From assembly GCF_000004195.4 (NCBI RefSeq), contig NC_030678.2, positions 84,418,904 through 84,482,903 on the forward strand: 64,000 bases of DNA, given 5' to 3'. The translations under genes were made by a program, and so were the position numbers. The first letter of the stretch is position 1, and every line of letters begins with the position of its first letter. Origin of the DNA: Xenopus tropicalis (Eukaryota; Chordata; Amphibia; Anura; Pipidae). The notes beneath the pieces are model-generated. The model worked only from the letters and a program-made list of their open reading frames with translations, had not been told where the DNA came from and ran no database searches. Below, piece after piece: positions 10,125-21,665 of the stretch.

Positions 10125-13100
10125 TACATAATGACCCAGTAATACCCAGGGTAAGTTCACATTACGCTATATCATTTGTGTTTTGTGCAACTGACTGAAG
10201 CCCTGAAAGGGTTTGCAGTGCACTATGTATTGCATCTCTTCATTCTCAAACTGTTGGAAAAATATTTTATGTATATGAGAAGGTTACTTTTGTCTGTTCA
10301 AAGGGTTAATTTTGATAATAAATAAGCATCTCTCCAAAACAACCCTGTGATCCTTTTAGAGCTTCTGAAATAAGGCATTAAGTCTGCTAGTAACATCAAA
10401 AAGAGAGAGGTTTTCAAAGAGCATCAAACATAACCTTTTATACTAATTGCATGTGTGACTTTATTTATGACTTTATTGAGCAGAGGTTTGCCAAGTAACC
10501 AGCCATCATGTTATTATGAAGAGCGAGTTTCAATGTAAATGTAAAATACACACACACATACAGTTTTTTTTAACATAAACCCTATGTCAAAAAGGGGGGA
10601 AGGGGGGTGTATTCCGCATTTATAAGAAGTAGCAGGAGCTGCTGTCATGTTTGTGGCAAACACAGTCAACTCAAGGCTCGGCAGATTTGCCAGCAAGGCT
10701 CACAATTAAATTGGCATCACACTACTGCACTTGCTAAGTATTTCATCCATGTGGAACTCCTGTAAAGTTTATGTTGTTCTTTTACTATTATTTAAAAAAG
10801 GATTATCAATCTTTGAATATAATCTCAACTGATTAAATTGAACCATACAACTGAAACAAGAACACTGCGCCAAAGCTATGGGGGTTCTCTCTTGCTTGTC
10901 TGATTAAGAATTAGTGCAGGCAGTTCAGCAGCATTTCAGTGGCATTTGATTAAACCATTACACGTGGCTGCCTGTGCATTGTGTAGGTTAGATTCAGGTT
11001 TTTATTAAATGACAACACTTCAGAAATCAGTTTTCTGTAATGAAACCTCCCATTTTTTTGTTACAACAAAGTAGTCCATTCATTTAATTCATCTGGCAAG
11101 TAGCTGCAACTGGAAAAGTGTCATGTAGCACTAATACAGTGCCCATTTTGTGCCTAGTAAATGAGACCTGTAGTCTTTAGGTAGATGGTCAAATAACAGG
11201 ATCCAGAGGACAACATGGCAGATGAGCCTATGCAGAGGGCAATGCAGTCAGTGGTTTATCAATTTTATCGGTTTGTCTAATGAGAATAAATGTTACTGCT
11301 GAGCAGATTTCTTCTCAACTGTTAGATTATATTTGTTATGACTGTCAATCCAAACCTATGGGGAACCTAGAGAACCTGGTCTCATTGTATTTTTCAATAG
11401 AAAAGGTACCAAATCAGCACACAGGAGACATGCTGGCTTCACAGGCTGCAGGTAGAGCTAGTGGAGGTCAAACAAAGTCAACACATACAAAGTTAAACCA
11501 GAAAGTCAAGCCGAGGGGACAAGGGCTGGTCAGAAACTGTATGAAGCAGCAACAGAAACAGACTACAAAACAAGGGATCTTTTTGTAATTTGGATCACCA
11601 TGCCTTAAGTCTGCTAAGAAAGTCTGTTAATTGCCTCCAACAATGATTTATGAAGCTTAGTTACCATTAAGTACAATGAACTGTTTTATTATTACAGAGT
11701 AAAAAAATATAAATTAAAAAAAAATGGAATGATTTGCTTTAAATGGAAGCTTTGGGAGATTGCCTTCCCATAATTCTGAGTTTCCTGTAACACTTGGTTG
11801 AACTTGGCTAAACTGCATATGATTTGAAAAAAAAAATAGTTTGAAATTAGGGACGATCATACTCAGCTTTGAATACAGTATTTACGTTGGAAATGGAAGA
11901 TTAGGGTAACTGAACTGTGATAATATTTTACTTGAAAGCAGACCTTGAAGAGGTTATCTGCAGCTGTCTAAGGGCACGTCTATGAAAGTAGCAGCTCATG
12001 TTATGATTGACTGGCCCACAGAGAATATTATAGGTCCTCCAGGATGAAGCCAATAGATATGCGATGTCCATGTTCAGCAGAGCAAGAACTCATAATCTAA
12101 GTAAACGTCTAACAGGCGTCTAGCATTTTCATCCCTGTAATGAAAATGCATGTCCTCCTACTCTTTCAATTAAGCAAGGATGCAGAATCCTGTTAGAGAG
12201 ACAAGTGGAGAACTAATAACAATATGTTGTTGATTAGATGGCAGCACGTATGCTAACGGTTCAGGCTGCTTTTCACCCTTTCAATGCTACACTTGTACTG
12301 AATACTAATTGGTCATTTTGGTTTGTTCAATTTGCAGTGCACGTCAAAAAACAAGGAGGCCTTGTCCTGTCCCTGAATAGAGATTGATTTTCACTTTACT
12401 CTCTTTCTGTCAGTGACCAGAATATGCTTTTTTTATTGTAAGGAACTGTAAACTATTTGGTGAGAGACATTAATTCATAGATTAGGCAAACAAATATGTA
12501 AAGCTTTTGACAATTTGTACAGCAGGGACATCCTGCTGAAGAAGCCCCATGTGTTCAACAAGTACGATATTTTGTATCCCACTAACTGTTTGATAGGATG
12601 TTGGGAATTGTAGTTCTCAACATCTGGAAGATCGTGGGTGGGGTCGTTCTGGTTATTTTCTAATCCCATATGTTTCTTGGTTGCCTAAAATGAAATGTGA
12701 TTAAAATGTTTTTAGCTTCTGCACATGGATCGGGTTGAACAGAGAAAAAGTAAGAGTTTAATCACTTTTCATTTCACCTTGAAGCTTTCCTTCTTATATT
12801 CTTTTCAGTCAGGAAATCAGGAGAACATGCTGAGATGACTTTGACATGCTAAAACATAAAAGAATAGAGCACATGAAATAAAAAATATACAATTACAGTT
12901 TAGAGCAGTACATTTATTCAGCTATTCTGTACTATTTACAGTTCGGTCTATAATCAGTTCTCAGACTGCTGTATATGTTCCCTTGCATTCTTTCCTAAGA
13001 ACCACAGGCAGCAGCAGTCTGGGAATAATAAAAGTACCTGTACAATGAATTGAGAAAAACATAGCTCAAAGCCAGATTAATGTATTTAAAATGGCACCCT

Positions 13101-13497
13101 CCAAAGATCAGGCAAGAATTTGGTATAGTATATGTGTACTTTCAACATTTCTATTGAAGGATAATATTAATTATACAAACTAGCAATAGTTCCAAATACA
13201 TTTGTTGTTTTTTTCCCTTGTCGTTTTTAAAGTTATATTTTTGCCTTTTTTTCATTCAAGCTTTTTTGCAATTTAAAGTCGCATGGTGCAAATGATATTT
13301 AAGTGAACGGTTTGGTTTGATGACTTGATTTAGATGGAAGGGTGTAACTAATCTGCTCCAAAGCAGATATTAAAAAAAAAATAGGCAAAGGTCTAAGAAT
13401 TAATATTTAATTGTATGGTCTAAAAGCTAGAAGGTATTGTAAAACATAGAAATAGGACTGTAAAGGGAAAAACTTGAAACACAAATCAGTTTTGATT

Positions 13498-13842
13498 TAC
13501 AGGTAAGGGATCTATTATCCAGAAACCTGTTATCCAGAAAGCTCCAACTTATGGTAAGGCCTTTTCCCATACACTCTATTTTAATTAAATAATTGAAATT
13601 TTTAAAAATTTCCTTTTCCTTTTCCTTTTTCTCTGTAATGATAAAACAGTGCTTTGTACTTGATACCAACTGAGATATGAGTAATTCTTATTGGAGTCAA
13701 ACCAATCTTATTGGGTTTAATAAATCTTTAAATTATTTTTAATAGACTTAAGGTAAGCTTATTCAAATTACAGAAAGACCCCTTATCCGGAAAACCCCAT
13801 TTCCTGAACATTCTGGATAATAGATCTCATACCTATAGTTGA
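13498..13842. mobile_element. Kolobok-like MITE copy, near complete
   Basis: The copy starts tacaggtaagggatctatta and ends gataatagatctcataccta, an imperfect inverted pair. The interior has ttatccagaaagctcc, cttttctctgtaatgat and ccttatccggaaaaccc. It is the most complete of five family members in the window. Confidence 0.7.
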
Positions 13843-14723
13843 AAATGCCAAGCCTTACACTGAGTGGAGGTGTGGATCTAAACCAAACATGATAACATGA
13901 TCATCAACTGGCAACTTGCTTGTATGGAACTCTATTTCTCTGGTTTTCTTGACAGTGTTACAGATGCTGGTGTTCCAGGGCAAATACACATCATTTAAAA
14001 ATATGTAGCTTATGAATTTTTCAGTTCATATAACTGTTAAATGAAATCTACAAGGTATATACATTTATTTGAGTGCAAAGGAAAGATTAGTTGGTAAAGG
14101 CCTTTTGAACTGTAATGAGGTTGTTAATAAATTTGCCTCATTTTAAAGCAGATCATTAGTCGAAGGTGCCATCTCTGCCTCTGACATGGGAAAGTTTTTG
14201 CTGCCTAGAAACAGGCAGCAGAATTATGGGCCAAGATGACTTTACTTGATATATTCCATTATAATAAGTGCATGACTTCATTTTCTGCTTCTCTGCCTGT
14301 TAATCAAACTCTTTAGATTTGGAGTGGGTCGTTAGCCACCATGGAGCTTTAAAATATGTAGAAATCTAAAGCCACACTAACACAATAATTAAAAAAAAAA
14401 CAGATGTAGATGTATCCATTCTAAATCAAGATTAGCTCATCTGTTACCCCTGGTGATTGCAGTCAGAGATGCATTTTAGTAAATGTAATGTACTGTATAA
14501 TGTTTAGATAGAATGGCTACTGGCTATGTATGCCAAAACCTGTGTATCTGTAAACCACTATCTAGCATATACATTTTCCTGTAAGAGTTGGGCAACACAG
14601 TTTGTCAACAACTATACTTTTACATTTTTTTATTCTTTAATTTTCGACACTCACTTCAAACCACCCCACCCCCGATCTTTGTTCAAGTTTTTGTCTGGGA
14701 TTTTACTTCTAATTCTGTTAAAT

Positions 14724-15057
14724 GACAGAGAAGGAAAGACATTTTGGCATTTTACTGCCAATAGATTTGCCACATTAGTGCCACCTAGAACTCTATATTA
14801 TTCTGCAGAAAGCTTTACCATACCTGAGTAAAGAGCCCTAGAATCTTCCTTCGTTTGTTTAAGACAGCAGCTGCCATTTTAAGTAGCTTCCTGCTACAGC
14901 TCTAGCTGTTGGTAGCTCAAATCACACATTCCTAAGGGAGGGGGGAAGGAGTTCTTAACATTCTTGTGGGAGAGGGAACAGGAAAGGGGAGAGAGGAAAG
15001 AACTGGGTAGATTCGGCCCCTGGAATGAAGGATTTTTCTGACAGAGGAAGTCAGACA
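14724..15057. repeat. T2-like dispersed repeat, copy 1
   Basis: This copy shares gacattttggcattttactg, ccaatagat, catacctgagtaaa and gacagcagctgccatttta with 53784-54122. Both have a GGGA-rich stretch downstream. The beginning gagaaggaaag follows the form of TTAAAGG-type ends in the second copy. Confidence 0.55.
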
Positions 15058-16139
15058 CCCGAACAACGTGTTTACGAAAAAGGAGACAATAAATTCTGTG
15101 TTTCTTTTCATAGAGGACCTTTCTGATAAAGCTTACTTAGTTTTTACCTTTTTTTCTTCGTCAATGATGATATCATTTCACTTTTCTGCTTTCTGGTCCA
15201 ATATTTTGATTTTTCAGTACTTTCTGAATGTTCGTTGTTTATCTTGCACAACTAAGTAGTCAGGTATGTCCCATTGCTTAGCATATTAAGAGAACAGCAA
15301 GCATTTTCTGATTCTTTTATCAAGACGGATTATATGGCATTATCTAGGTCCTAAGTCAATTATACCATTCTAAAATTACTAAAATTTACGGTGGTACATT
15401 TTTGCAGTCTTCTGCACCTACCCAGGGAATGAAATGACAAAAATGTGCAGCATGGTGTTGTTGGAAATGAAGTTCTGACTAGGGGACTGCTAACTACTGT
15501 AACACCGTTTCAGCGGAACATGTAGTAAACACCAACAGTGGAGAGAATACTAAAGGATAAAATAATGGCACTTTCAGTAACAAATGCTTTTAAAAATAAT
15601 GTTAACATTTTAAATGAACTGTATATTGGATAGTTGTTTAAATTAAAATTGCTCTCATTATGCAAACTGTTTTATTGGGGTGTATAATGCCTTTAACTTT
15701 TACTGTTGCTATGTCAACAAAATCCAACCTTGAGCATATCTTTTATAGTACTGCTGTCATGTACAGCTTATGATTCACAAGTTCAGGATTCTATGGGAGA
15801 AAGGTGGTGCTGATTGACAGTAGTTGTTAAAGCCAACAGCAGGTGCCATGGGCCCATCTGGGCCATAAATACGGCCACGTTCTACATGGTCAGATATGTC
15901 CATAGAGGTAATAATAACCCTATAAAAAGAGTTATAGCTTGATATAAATTTGAATGTTTTGTTGATAATATGAAGCCTGTCAGCATTCATTTGAAGTGGG
16001 TTTGGATGGAGTGACCTTTTCCAGCCATGCCTACAACACAATGTAACCATTATGACAGCGTTTAACTGTATTTAAAAACTATGGAAAACAATATATAAGA
16101 AAGTAAATTTTCTGTGGACTTTGCCATTTACCCATACAA

Positions 16140-16560
16140 CACTTTTGGGGTTACATAATTTGTGAGGAACCATTCAAGCCTCTCTTAAATGCATTAAGGG
16201 AATCTGCCATAAGAAGAACTATTTGTGTTCCAAGTGAGAATTTAATTCCTCAGTTTTCTAAAGACGGGAAGCCTCTTGTCCTTTCTTTTCTGTGTGAAAA
16301 AAGATTCTACCCTGTATTTCTGTAAAGGTTCTTAACATATTTATTTGAAGTTATTATATACTCACAATCACCTGTTCTCTAGACAAAAAAGTTTGTTTAT
16401 CCCTTTTACTAGCTACTCTGCATACACCCCTTTTAGCTCATTCATATCCTTTCTGGGTACTGGCATCCATAAGTGAGCTGCATATTAAAGGTATGGCCTC
16501 ACCAGTGATCACTTTTTGCTTTAGTGCCCTCTTGTGCTTTAGTAGACACTGATTGACACT
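16140..16560. repeat. Old dispersed repeat, unclassified
   Basis: Phrases such as ttcaagcctctcttaaatgc, attaagggaatctgcc and cctgttctctagacaaa resemble the interspersed repeat seen near 534-655 and 3785-4035. The match is weak. Confidence 0.35.
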
Positions 16561-16770
16561 GCCTGTTTACAAAAGTCTGGTATGGATAACCCCTCACCAA
16601 ATCCTTCTCATTAAAGGAAGCAACAACGCAGTTCTACTTAGCGCATAACTGTTTATTTTTACCCAGTGCATGTATCACATCTGCAAACTGTTCTTTCTTT
16701 TGTTTTGCTTAATTTAAAATCTGAAGATAAACCAAAGTTATCAGTTATATTTCTGTGTAAGTACTTGCTA

Positions 16771-17150
16771 GGGGGCCATACACTGTAAGATCTGCTCGTT
16801 TGGCACCAAGTGAGTGGATATTCTTCCGATATGCCCACCTATGGGTGGGTGATATGGGGCTAATTTGATCTTTTGGCCCTAGGGCCAAACAACCTGATTC
16901 AAGTGGCGGACATAGGCACCATCTGTTCAGGGACTGCATCAATGAGCGAATGCGGCCCCCGATCCAACGGAAATATGAAACCTGCCCGATCAAGATCTGG
17001 CCAATTTCAGGTCAGATGTAGGTCGGGGAGGCCCATTGGGGGTGCCCAAATATGGGCCGATTTCAGCTGCCGACATTGGTACTTAAGACCAATTCAGCAG
17101 CTTATCTGCCGATGTATGGGCACCGCCAACAGGCCTCCTCGAAATCAGTT
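16771..17150. mobile_element. DNA transposon remnant with gggggccatacac end
   Basis: The left end gggggccatacactg and inner segments such as tatgggccgatttcagctgc and gatgtatgggcacc form inverted pairs. I remember this CpG-rich family as common in Xenopus. Frames on both strands here are repeat translations. It lies 190-570 bp upstream of the first recognised epha10 exon. Confidence 0.6.
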
Positions 17151-17338
17151 AAATTTGGCAAAGGACATTTTATAGCATATACCTTTTGGGATACAAGTAG
17201 ACCTTGGTAACTTAAAGCATTGATATGGCTGCCTTTGCAAAGTACCCATTAAACACTAGTGCACTACTATCTTGATGTCTGATTTCAGTTTAAATGCACT
17301 GCCTAATTTTTCTTACTTTTTCCTCCTCTTCTTTCCAG

Positions 17339-17463
17339 CTTTGTCATTGATCACTGACATCCGTGCAGACAAAATTGACCAGAAAAGAATAACTTTGTCA
17401 TGGCAGGACCCAGCTTTCCCATTCATAAACAACACAGAGTATGAGATCAAGTACTATGAAAAG
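17339..17463 (+). CDS. epha10: epha10 exon: first half of second fibronectin III domain
   Basis: This 125-nt exon has the exact length of the corresponding exon in other Eph genes. A long pyrimidine tract precedes the acceptor AG at 17337-17338, and the donor gtactg follows 17463. The exon enters with two bases of a split codon and ends in phase 0. It encodes about 41 residues starting near LSLITDIRADKIDQ. They include the FN3 landmarks LSWQDP (the conserved Trp of strand B) and EYEIKYYEK (strand C). This domain lies outside the cell, close to the membrane, and acts in receptor clustering. No preceding 336-nt exon for the first FN3 domain was recognised upstream in the window. Confidence 0.9.
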
Positions 17464-19235
17464 GTACTGTGCACAATGCTAAGTCATAATCTTTCAAATG
17501 CATAAATGTAGCTCACAGCCAGTCAGTTGAAAGCAAGTTTCACTTAAAAGTAATTTCTCAAGGTGGTGCAGAGGTTGCCAAGAAGTTGAATGTAGGCTGT
17601 TGATCTCAGGAGGGTGTACCATTTAATAAGTCAGTCTACTCTATTGCATACATAATGCATTGCTTAATAAGATTTGATTTGTAAGAGGTTGTCATAGAGA
17701 CTGTAAATATCCCCTTATTTTACCTGATTAGGTATTGAAATTGGATAGTCTGTTCTGTAATTAATAACACAACTTCCACCTACACGTGTAATTACTTTTT
17801 TGTCAAGGTGTGAATTATATGAAAGCTGCTTCAGCAGCTATAAAGACTTTTTTTGCCCGTGCAGTCATTTAGCACATGATCTAATGTCATGTCTGCTTGC
17901 ATTTAGAAATGGAAAATACTGTTTAAAATTGAAAGTTTGAAAGGCATCTGCATAGTTTAAAATATGACACTCTGTAGACGTACAAGTCATTGAGTTACTG
18001 CAGGAAGAAAAGGTCAGGTTCAGCAAGCCATCGGAAAGTCATCAGACTGAATAGAGTTCAGGCAATGCTAGCAGCCTCTGCTGAATAGATTTAATTGGGA
18101 CATATGTTTTATTGAGCATTTCAGAAGTATTTAAGACCAAAAGGTCAGTTGTGATACAGTGCTGTGAGCATTTTATTTTTTTTAATGGTAAAGGTGTATT
18201 GTTTTTATTTCCTTTTTGCCTATTTCTTTAGATTTAGTATAAGGTATACACTTTATCTGCAAATTGTAAAATGTTGCTTTTCATTGCTACAGAGCCATGA
18301 AAATTTCCATTTCTTGAGATTTAGATATGAATGAGTTAGTGAAAGTGCTTGTGTGAAGGGATAAATCTATCTGTTTTTCCAGTTTTAGTTTTCAGTTAAA
18401 TGATTTTCTTTGTTAAAAAGTACAAGGCTCTTTTAAAAAGAAATGGTACCTTGTACGAAATATTTTAGCAGAAGGAATTCTATTAAGTTTTGCATGCAAC
18501 AGTAATAAATTCTGAAGAAAAAATTTCTTTAGGCACCTCACTTTCCTGTTTTAAGTGCTTCTCAAGCAAAGTCGGTACCTGTTTAATCATTCAGAATATA
18601 TGAAGTTTATTTAAAAAATGCATCAGAAAGGTGACATGATGCTAGTGTAATGCAATTGAGGGGTACGATCTGAGAGAGCTTAGAATGTATTCCCCTTTAT
18701 AGAACCTCATATGTTTTACCTTTATTGCTCCTTTGCATTTCTAAATGCTTATTGAGGCTTGTAGGGTGGACTTCTACCCTGTATATCATAAAAATAAATT
18801 TTGGACAGCACCATACCATGAGACTGTTTAGCAGCTGGGTTAATGTTCATAAGCTTAGGCTATGTGCCACTGTGTACAATTTCAGAATCAATCAATTGCT
18901 TAGGGAATGATTCTAGGTTAATAAATTGCCCTTTATGGAGCATTGTTACACTCCTGGACATAATTAACTGGACATAAAATGCTTTATGGGGTGTTTAAAA
19001 TAACTGTTTATAAATACTGTGAATAAAAGCAACATTTGATAAATGTACAGCAAGAATATTCTATAAGCACTAATTTCTTGTATTCATTTTGTGACATCAG
19101 GTCTTGGGAAGGCTTACTTATCAAATTTGTGAATTTTAGGGTTAAATTTAGGTTTACAATTTAAATAAACCCAAACTTGAATGTCTGCTAATTTATTATA
19201 GTGGTTGCAAAGTTAAAATCCTAACTCTGTGTTTA

Positions 19236-19445
19236 CAGTGGAGGAAATAATTATTTGACCCCTCACTGATTTTGTAAGTTTGTCCAATGACAAAGAAATG
19301 AAAAGTCTCAGAACAGTATCATTTCAATGGTAGGTTTATTTTAACAGTGGCAGATAGCACATCAAAAGGAAAATCGAAAAAATAACTTTAAATAAAAGAT
19401 AGCAACTGATTTGCATTTCATTGAGTGAAATAAGTTTTTGAACCC
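19236..19445 (+). repeat. Left terminal inverted repeat of the Tc1 element
   Basis: This is the inverse of 20641-20850. It ends gtttttgaaccc, after which the two sides diverge. Confidence 0.93.
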
Positions 19446-19600
19446 CTACCAACCATTAAGAGTTCTGACTCCCACAGAGTGGTTAGACACTTCTACTCAA
19501 TTAGTCAACCTCATTAAGGACACCTGTCTTAACTAGTCACCTGTATAAAAGACACCTGTCCACAGAATCAATCAATCAAGCAGACTCCAAACTCTCCAAC

Positions 19601-20524
19601 ATGGGAAAGACCAAAGAGCTGTCCAAGGATGTCAGAGACAAAATTGTAGACCTGCACAAGGCTGGAATGGGCTACAAAACCATTAGCAAGAAGCTGGGAG
19701 AGAAGGTGACAACTGTTGGTGCGATTGTTCGAAAATGGAAGGAGCACAAAATGACCATCAATCGACCTCGCTCTGGGGCTCCACGCAAGATCTCACCTCG
19801 TGGGGTGTCAATGATTCTGAGAAAGGTGAAAAAGCATCCTAGAACTACACGGGAGGAGTTAGTTAATGACCTCAAATTAGCAGGGACCACAGTCACCAAG
19901 AAAACCATTGGAAACACATTACACCGCAATGGATTAAAATCCTGCAGGGCTCGCAAGGTCCCCCTGCTCAAGAAGGCACATGTGCAGGCCCGTCTGAAGT
20001 TTGCCAATGAACACCTGAATGATTCTGTGAGTGACTGGGAGAAGGTGCTGTGGTCTGATGAGACCAAAATAGAGCTCTTTGGCATTAACTCAACTCGCTG
20101 TGTTTGGAGGAAGAAAAATGCTGCCTATGACCCCCAAAACACCGTCCCCACCGTCAAGCATGGGGGTGGAAACATTTTGCTTTGGGGGTGTTTTTCTGCT
20201 AAGGGCACAGGACAACTTATTCGCATTAACGGGAAAATGGACGGAGCCATGTATCGTGAAATCCTGAACGACAACCTCCTTCCCTCTGCCAGGAAACTGA
20301 AAATGGGTCGTGGATGGGTGTTCCAGCACGACAATGACCCAAAACATACAGCAAAGGCAACAAAGGAGTGGCTCAAGAAGAAGCACATTAAGGTCATGGA
20401 GTGGCCTAGTCAGTCTCCGGACCTTAATCCAATAGAAAACCTATGGAGGGAGCTCAAGCTCAGAGTTGCACAGAGACAGCCTCGAAACCTTAGGGATTTA
20501 GAGATGATCTGCAAAGAGGAGTGA
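19601..20524 (+). pseudogene. Tc1-like transposase, frameshifted near the C-terminus
   Basis: The frame encodes 307 residues where the family has about 340. The N-terminal paired-like helix-turn-helix region spans about 1-110 ([18 protein letters not shown]). The linker has [10 protein letters not shown] at 54-63, in the place of the usual GRPR motif. The catalytic triad is complete: D153 in WSDETK, D244 in [10 protein letters not shown] and E279 in [10 protein letters not shown], with the DD34E spacing of Tc1. After residue 307 a stop appears where the family continues. Homologous coding sequence resumes in another frame just after 20535 and runs to about 20624, so one extra base near 20522-20534 explains the break. 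The start ATG at 19601 fits family length. A protein lacking about 34 C-terminal residues could be made, but activity is doubtful. Confidence 0.93.
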
Positions 20525-20640
20525 GACCAACATTCCTCCTAAAATGTGCGCAAACTTGGTCATCAATTACAAGAAACGTTTGACCTCTGTGCTTGCAAAC
20601 AAGGGTTTTTCCACTAAGTATTAAGTCTTTTTTTGTTAGA

Positions 20641-20850
20641 GGGTTCAAAAACTTATTTCACTCAATGAAATGCAAATCAGTTGCTATCTTTTATTTAAAG
20701 TTATTTTTTCGATTTTCCTTTTGATGTGCTATCTGCCACTGTTAAAATAAACCTACCATTGAAATGATACTGTTCTGAGACTTTTCATTTCTTTGTCATT
20801 GGACAAACTTACAAAATCAGTGAGGGGTCAAATAATTATTTCCTCCACTG
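20641..20850 (-). repeat. Right terminal inverted repeat of the Tc1 element
   Basis: This is the inverse of 19236-19445, starting gggttcaaaaac and ending tttcctccactg. Confidence 0.93.
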
Positions 20851-21339
20851 TATATATAGCCCTAAGATAGGAAAGCACTATAACAGATGTTGTTCTAAAT
20901 AAATCAGATGGCAAAGCAGTTAACAGGGTAACAGGGTGAAAACACAGCTAACTGGAGCTCAGTATTCCTCAGTGTCTTCAGCAGAATGAGGAGTGGGCGT
21001 GTCTTACTCTCTGCTCATGTTTCATTTCCTTTTTTGTGCCGGACTTGATTTTATCACTAACTGACCAATGACAAATCAGTAAACAAAATCCTGTGTCTTT
21101 CTTTCAAGTCTGGTACAGAGCAGTCTCCTGCTTCTTTCACACCAGAATGGCCGCTGACACTTTAGATTTCCAGGAGCTGTGATCAGAGCTCATTTCAGGG
21201 GAATAGCATAAGATGCAAAATACAAAGGCTTCTAATTAAATAAATGGCAGAGAGTGTTTAATGGTTTTATATTGCAAATTTATTTTCAAATAACACAAGG
21301 ATTAAGATTTTTGACTATACATCCCCTTTTAAAAAATTA

Positions 21340-21665
21340 AATTCTTAAAAAGTTGATCAAATAAACCTTGAAAAAAAACTTGAATGTATTAAATTCATAT
21401 TCTGCGCATCATTTTCAAAGGTATTCTGAAACTCTAAAAAAAAAATTAGAAAAACTTGAAATTGAATTAAAAAAATAATTAACATTTTGCATAGGACAAC
21501 TCGCATTGCCATAAACTCACAAGCTCTTAGATGCTGAAGTTTTTGCATTCAAGTTTTTAATGTCAAACATTTGAGTTTTGGAAGCCCTAATTTGAATTCA
21601 GGAGTTTAAGCTAAAAAAAATTTGAGTTGTGACAAAAATTCAAGTTCAAACATTAATAAATCAGC
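21340..21665. mobile_element. AT-rich MITE fragment
   Basis: The right end reads cattaataaatcagcc, the standard end of Harbinger-like MITEs in this window. The interior is made of aaaaaacttgaat-like AT-rich segments. The left boundary is unclear. Confidence 0.4.

Larger units (their letters stand above)
1..17338. other. Upstream repeat-rich, probably intronic sequence
   Basis: No coding exon could be supported here. I looked for the 5' Eph exons (ligand-binding domain, Cys-rich region, 336-nt first FN3 exon) and recognised none, so this is most simply the intron before the exon at 17339. Open frames are short and lie in repeats or AT-rich DNA. Recognisable repeats are listed separately. The stretches at about 660-2000, 2260-3070, 4450-5700, 5900-6830, 8000-9430, 10140-13490 and 15060-16130 show nothing I can identify apart from simple repeats. 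Confidence 0.6.
19236..20850 (+). mobile_element. Tc1-like transposon with 210-bp terminal inverted repeats
   Basis: The element is 1615 bp, flanked by TA on both sides (19234-19235 and 20851-20852), the Tc1/mariner duplication. The termini cagtggaggaaataattatt and its inverse are the outer part of inverted repeats of about 210 bp (19236-19445 and 20641-20850). By eye I found no mismatch between them, which points to a recent insertion. Inside lies a single transposase frame, broken near its 3' end. The repeats also contain inner direct repeats of the type used as transposase binding sites in long-TIR Tc1 elements, although I did not delimit these. Confidence 0.95.

Noticed and set aside
9522..10160. 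212-codon minus-strand Pro/Ser-rich frame
   Set aside because: It lies within a hAT-like element with its own inverted ends and 8-bp duplication; the composition comes from G-rich tandem repeats.
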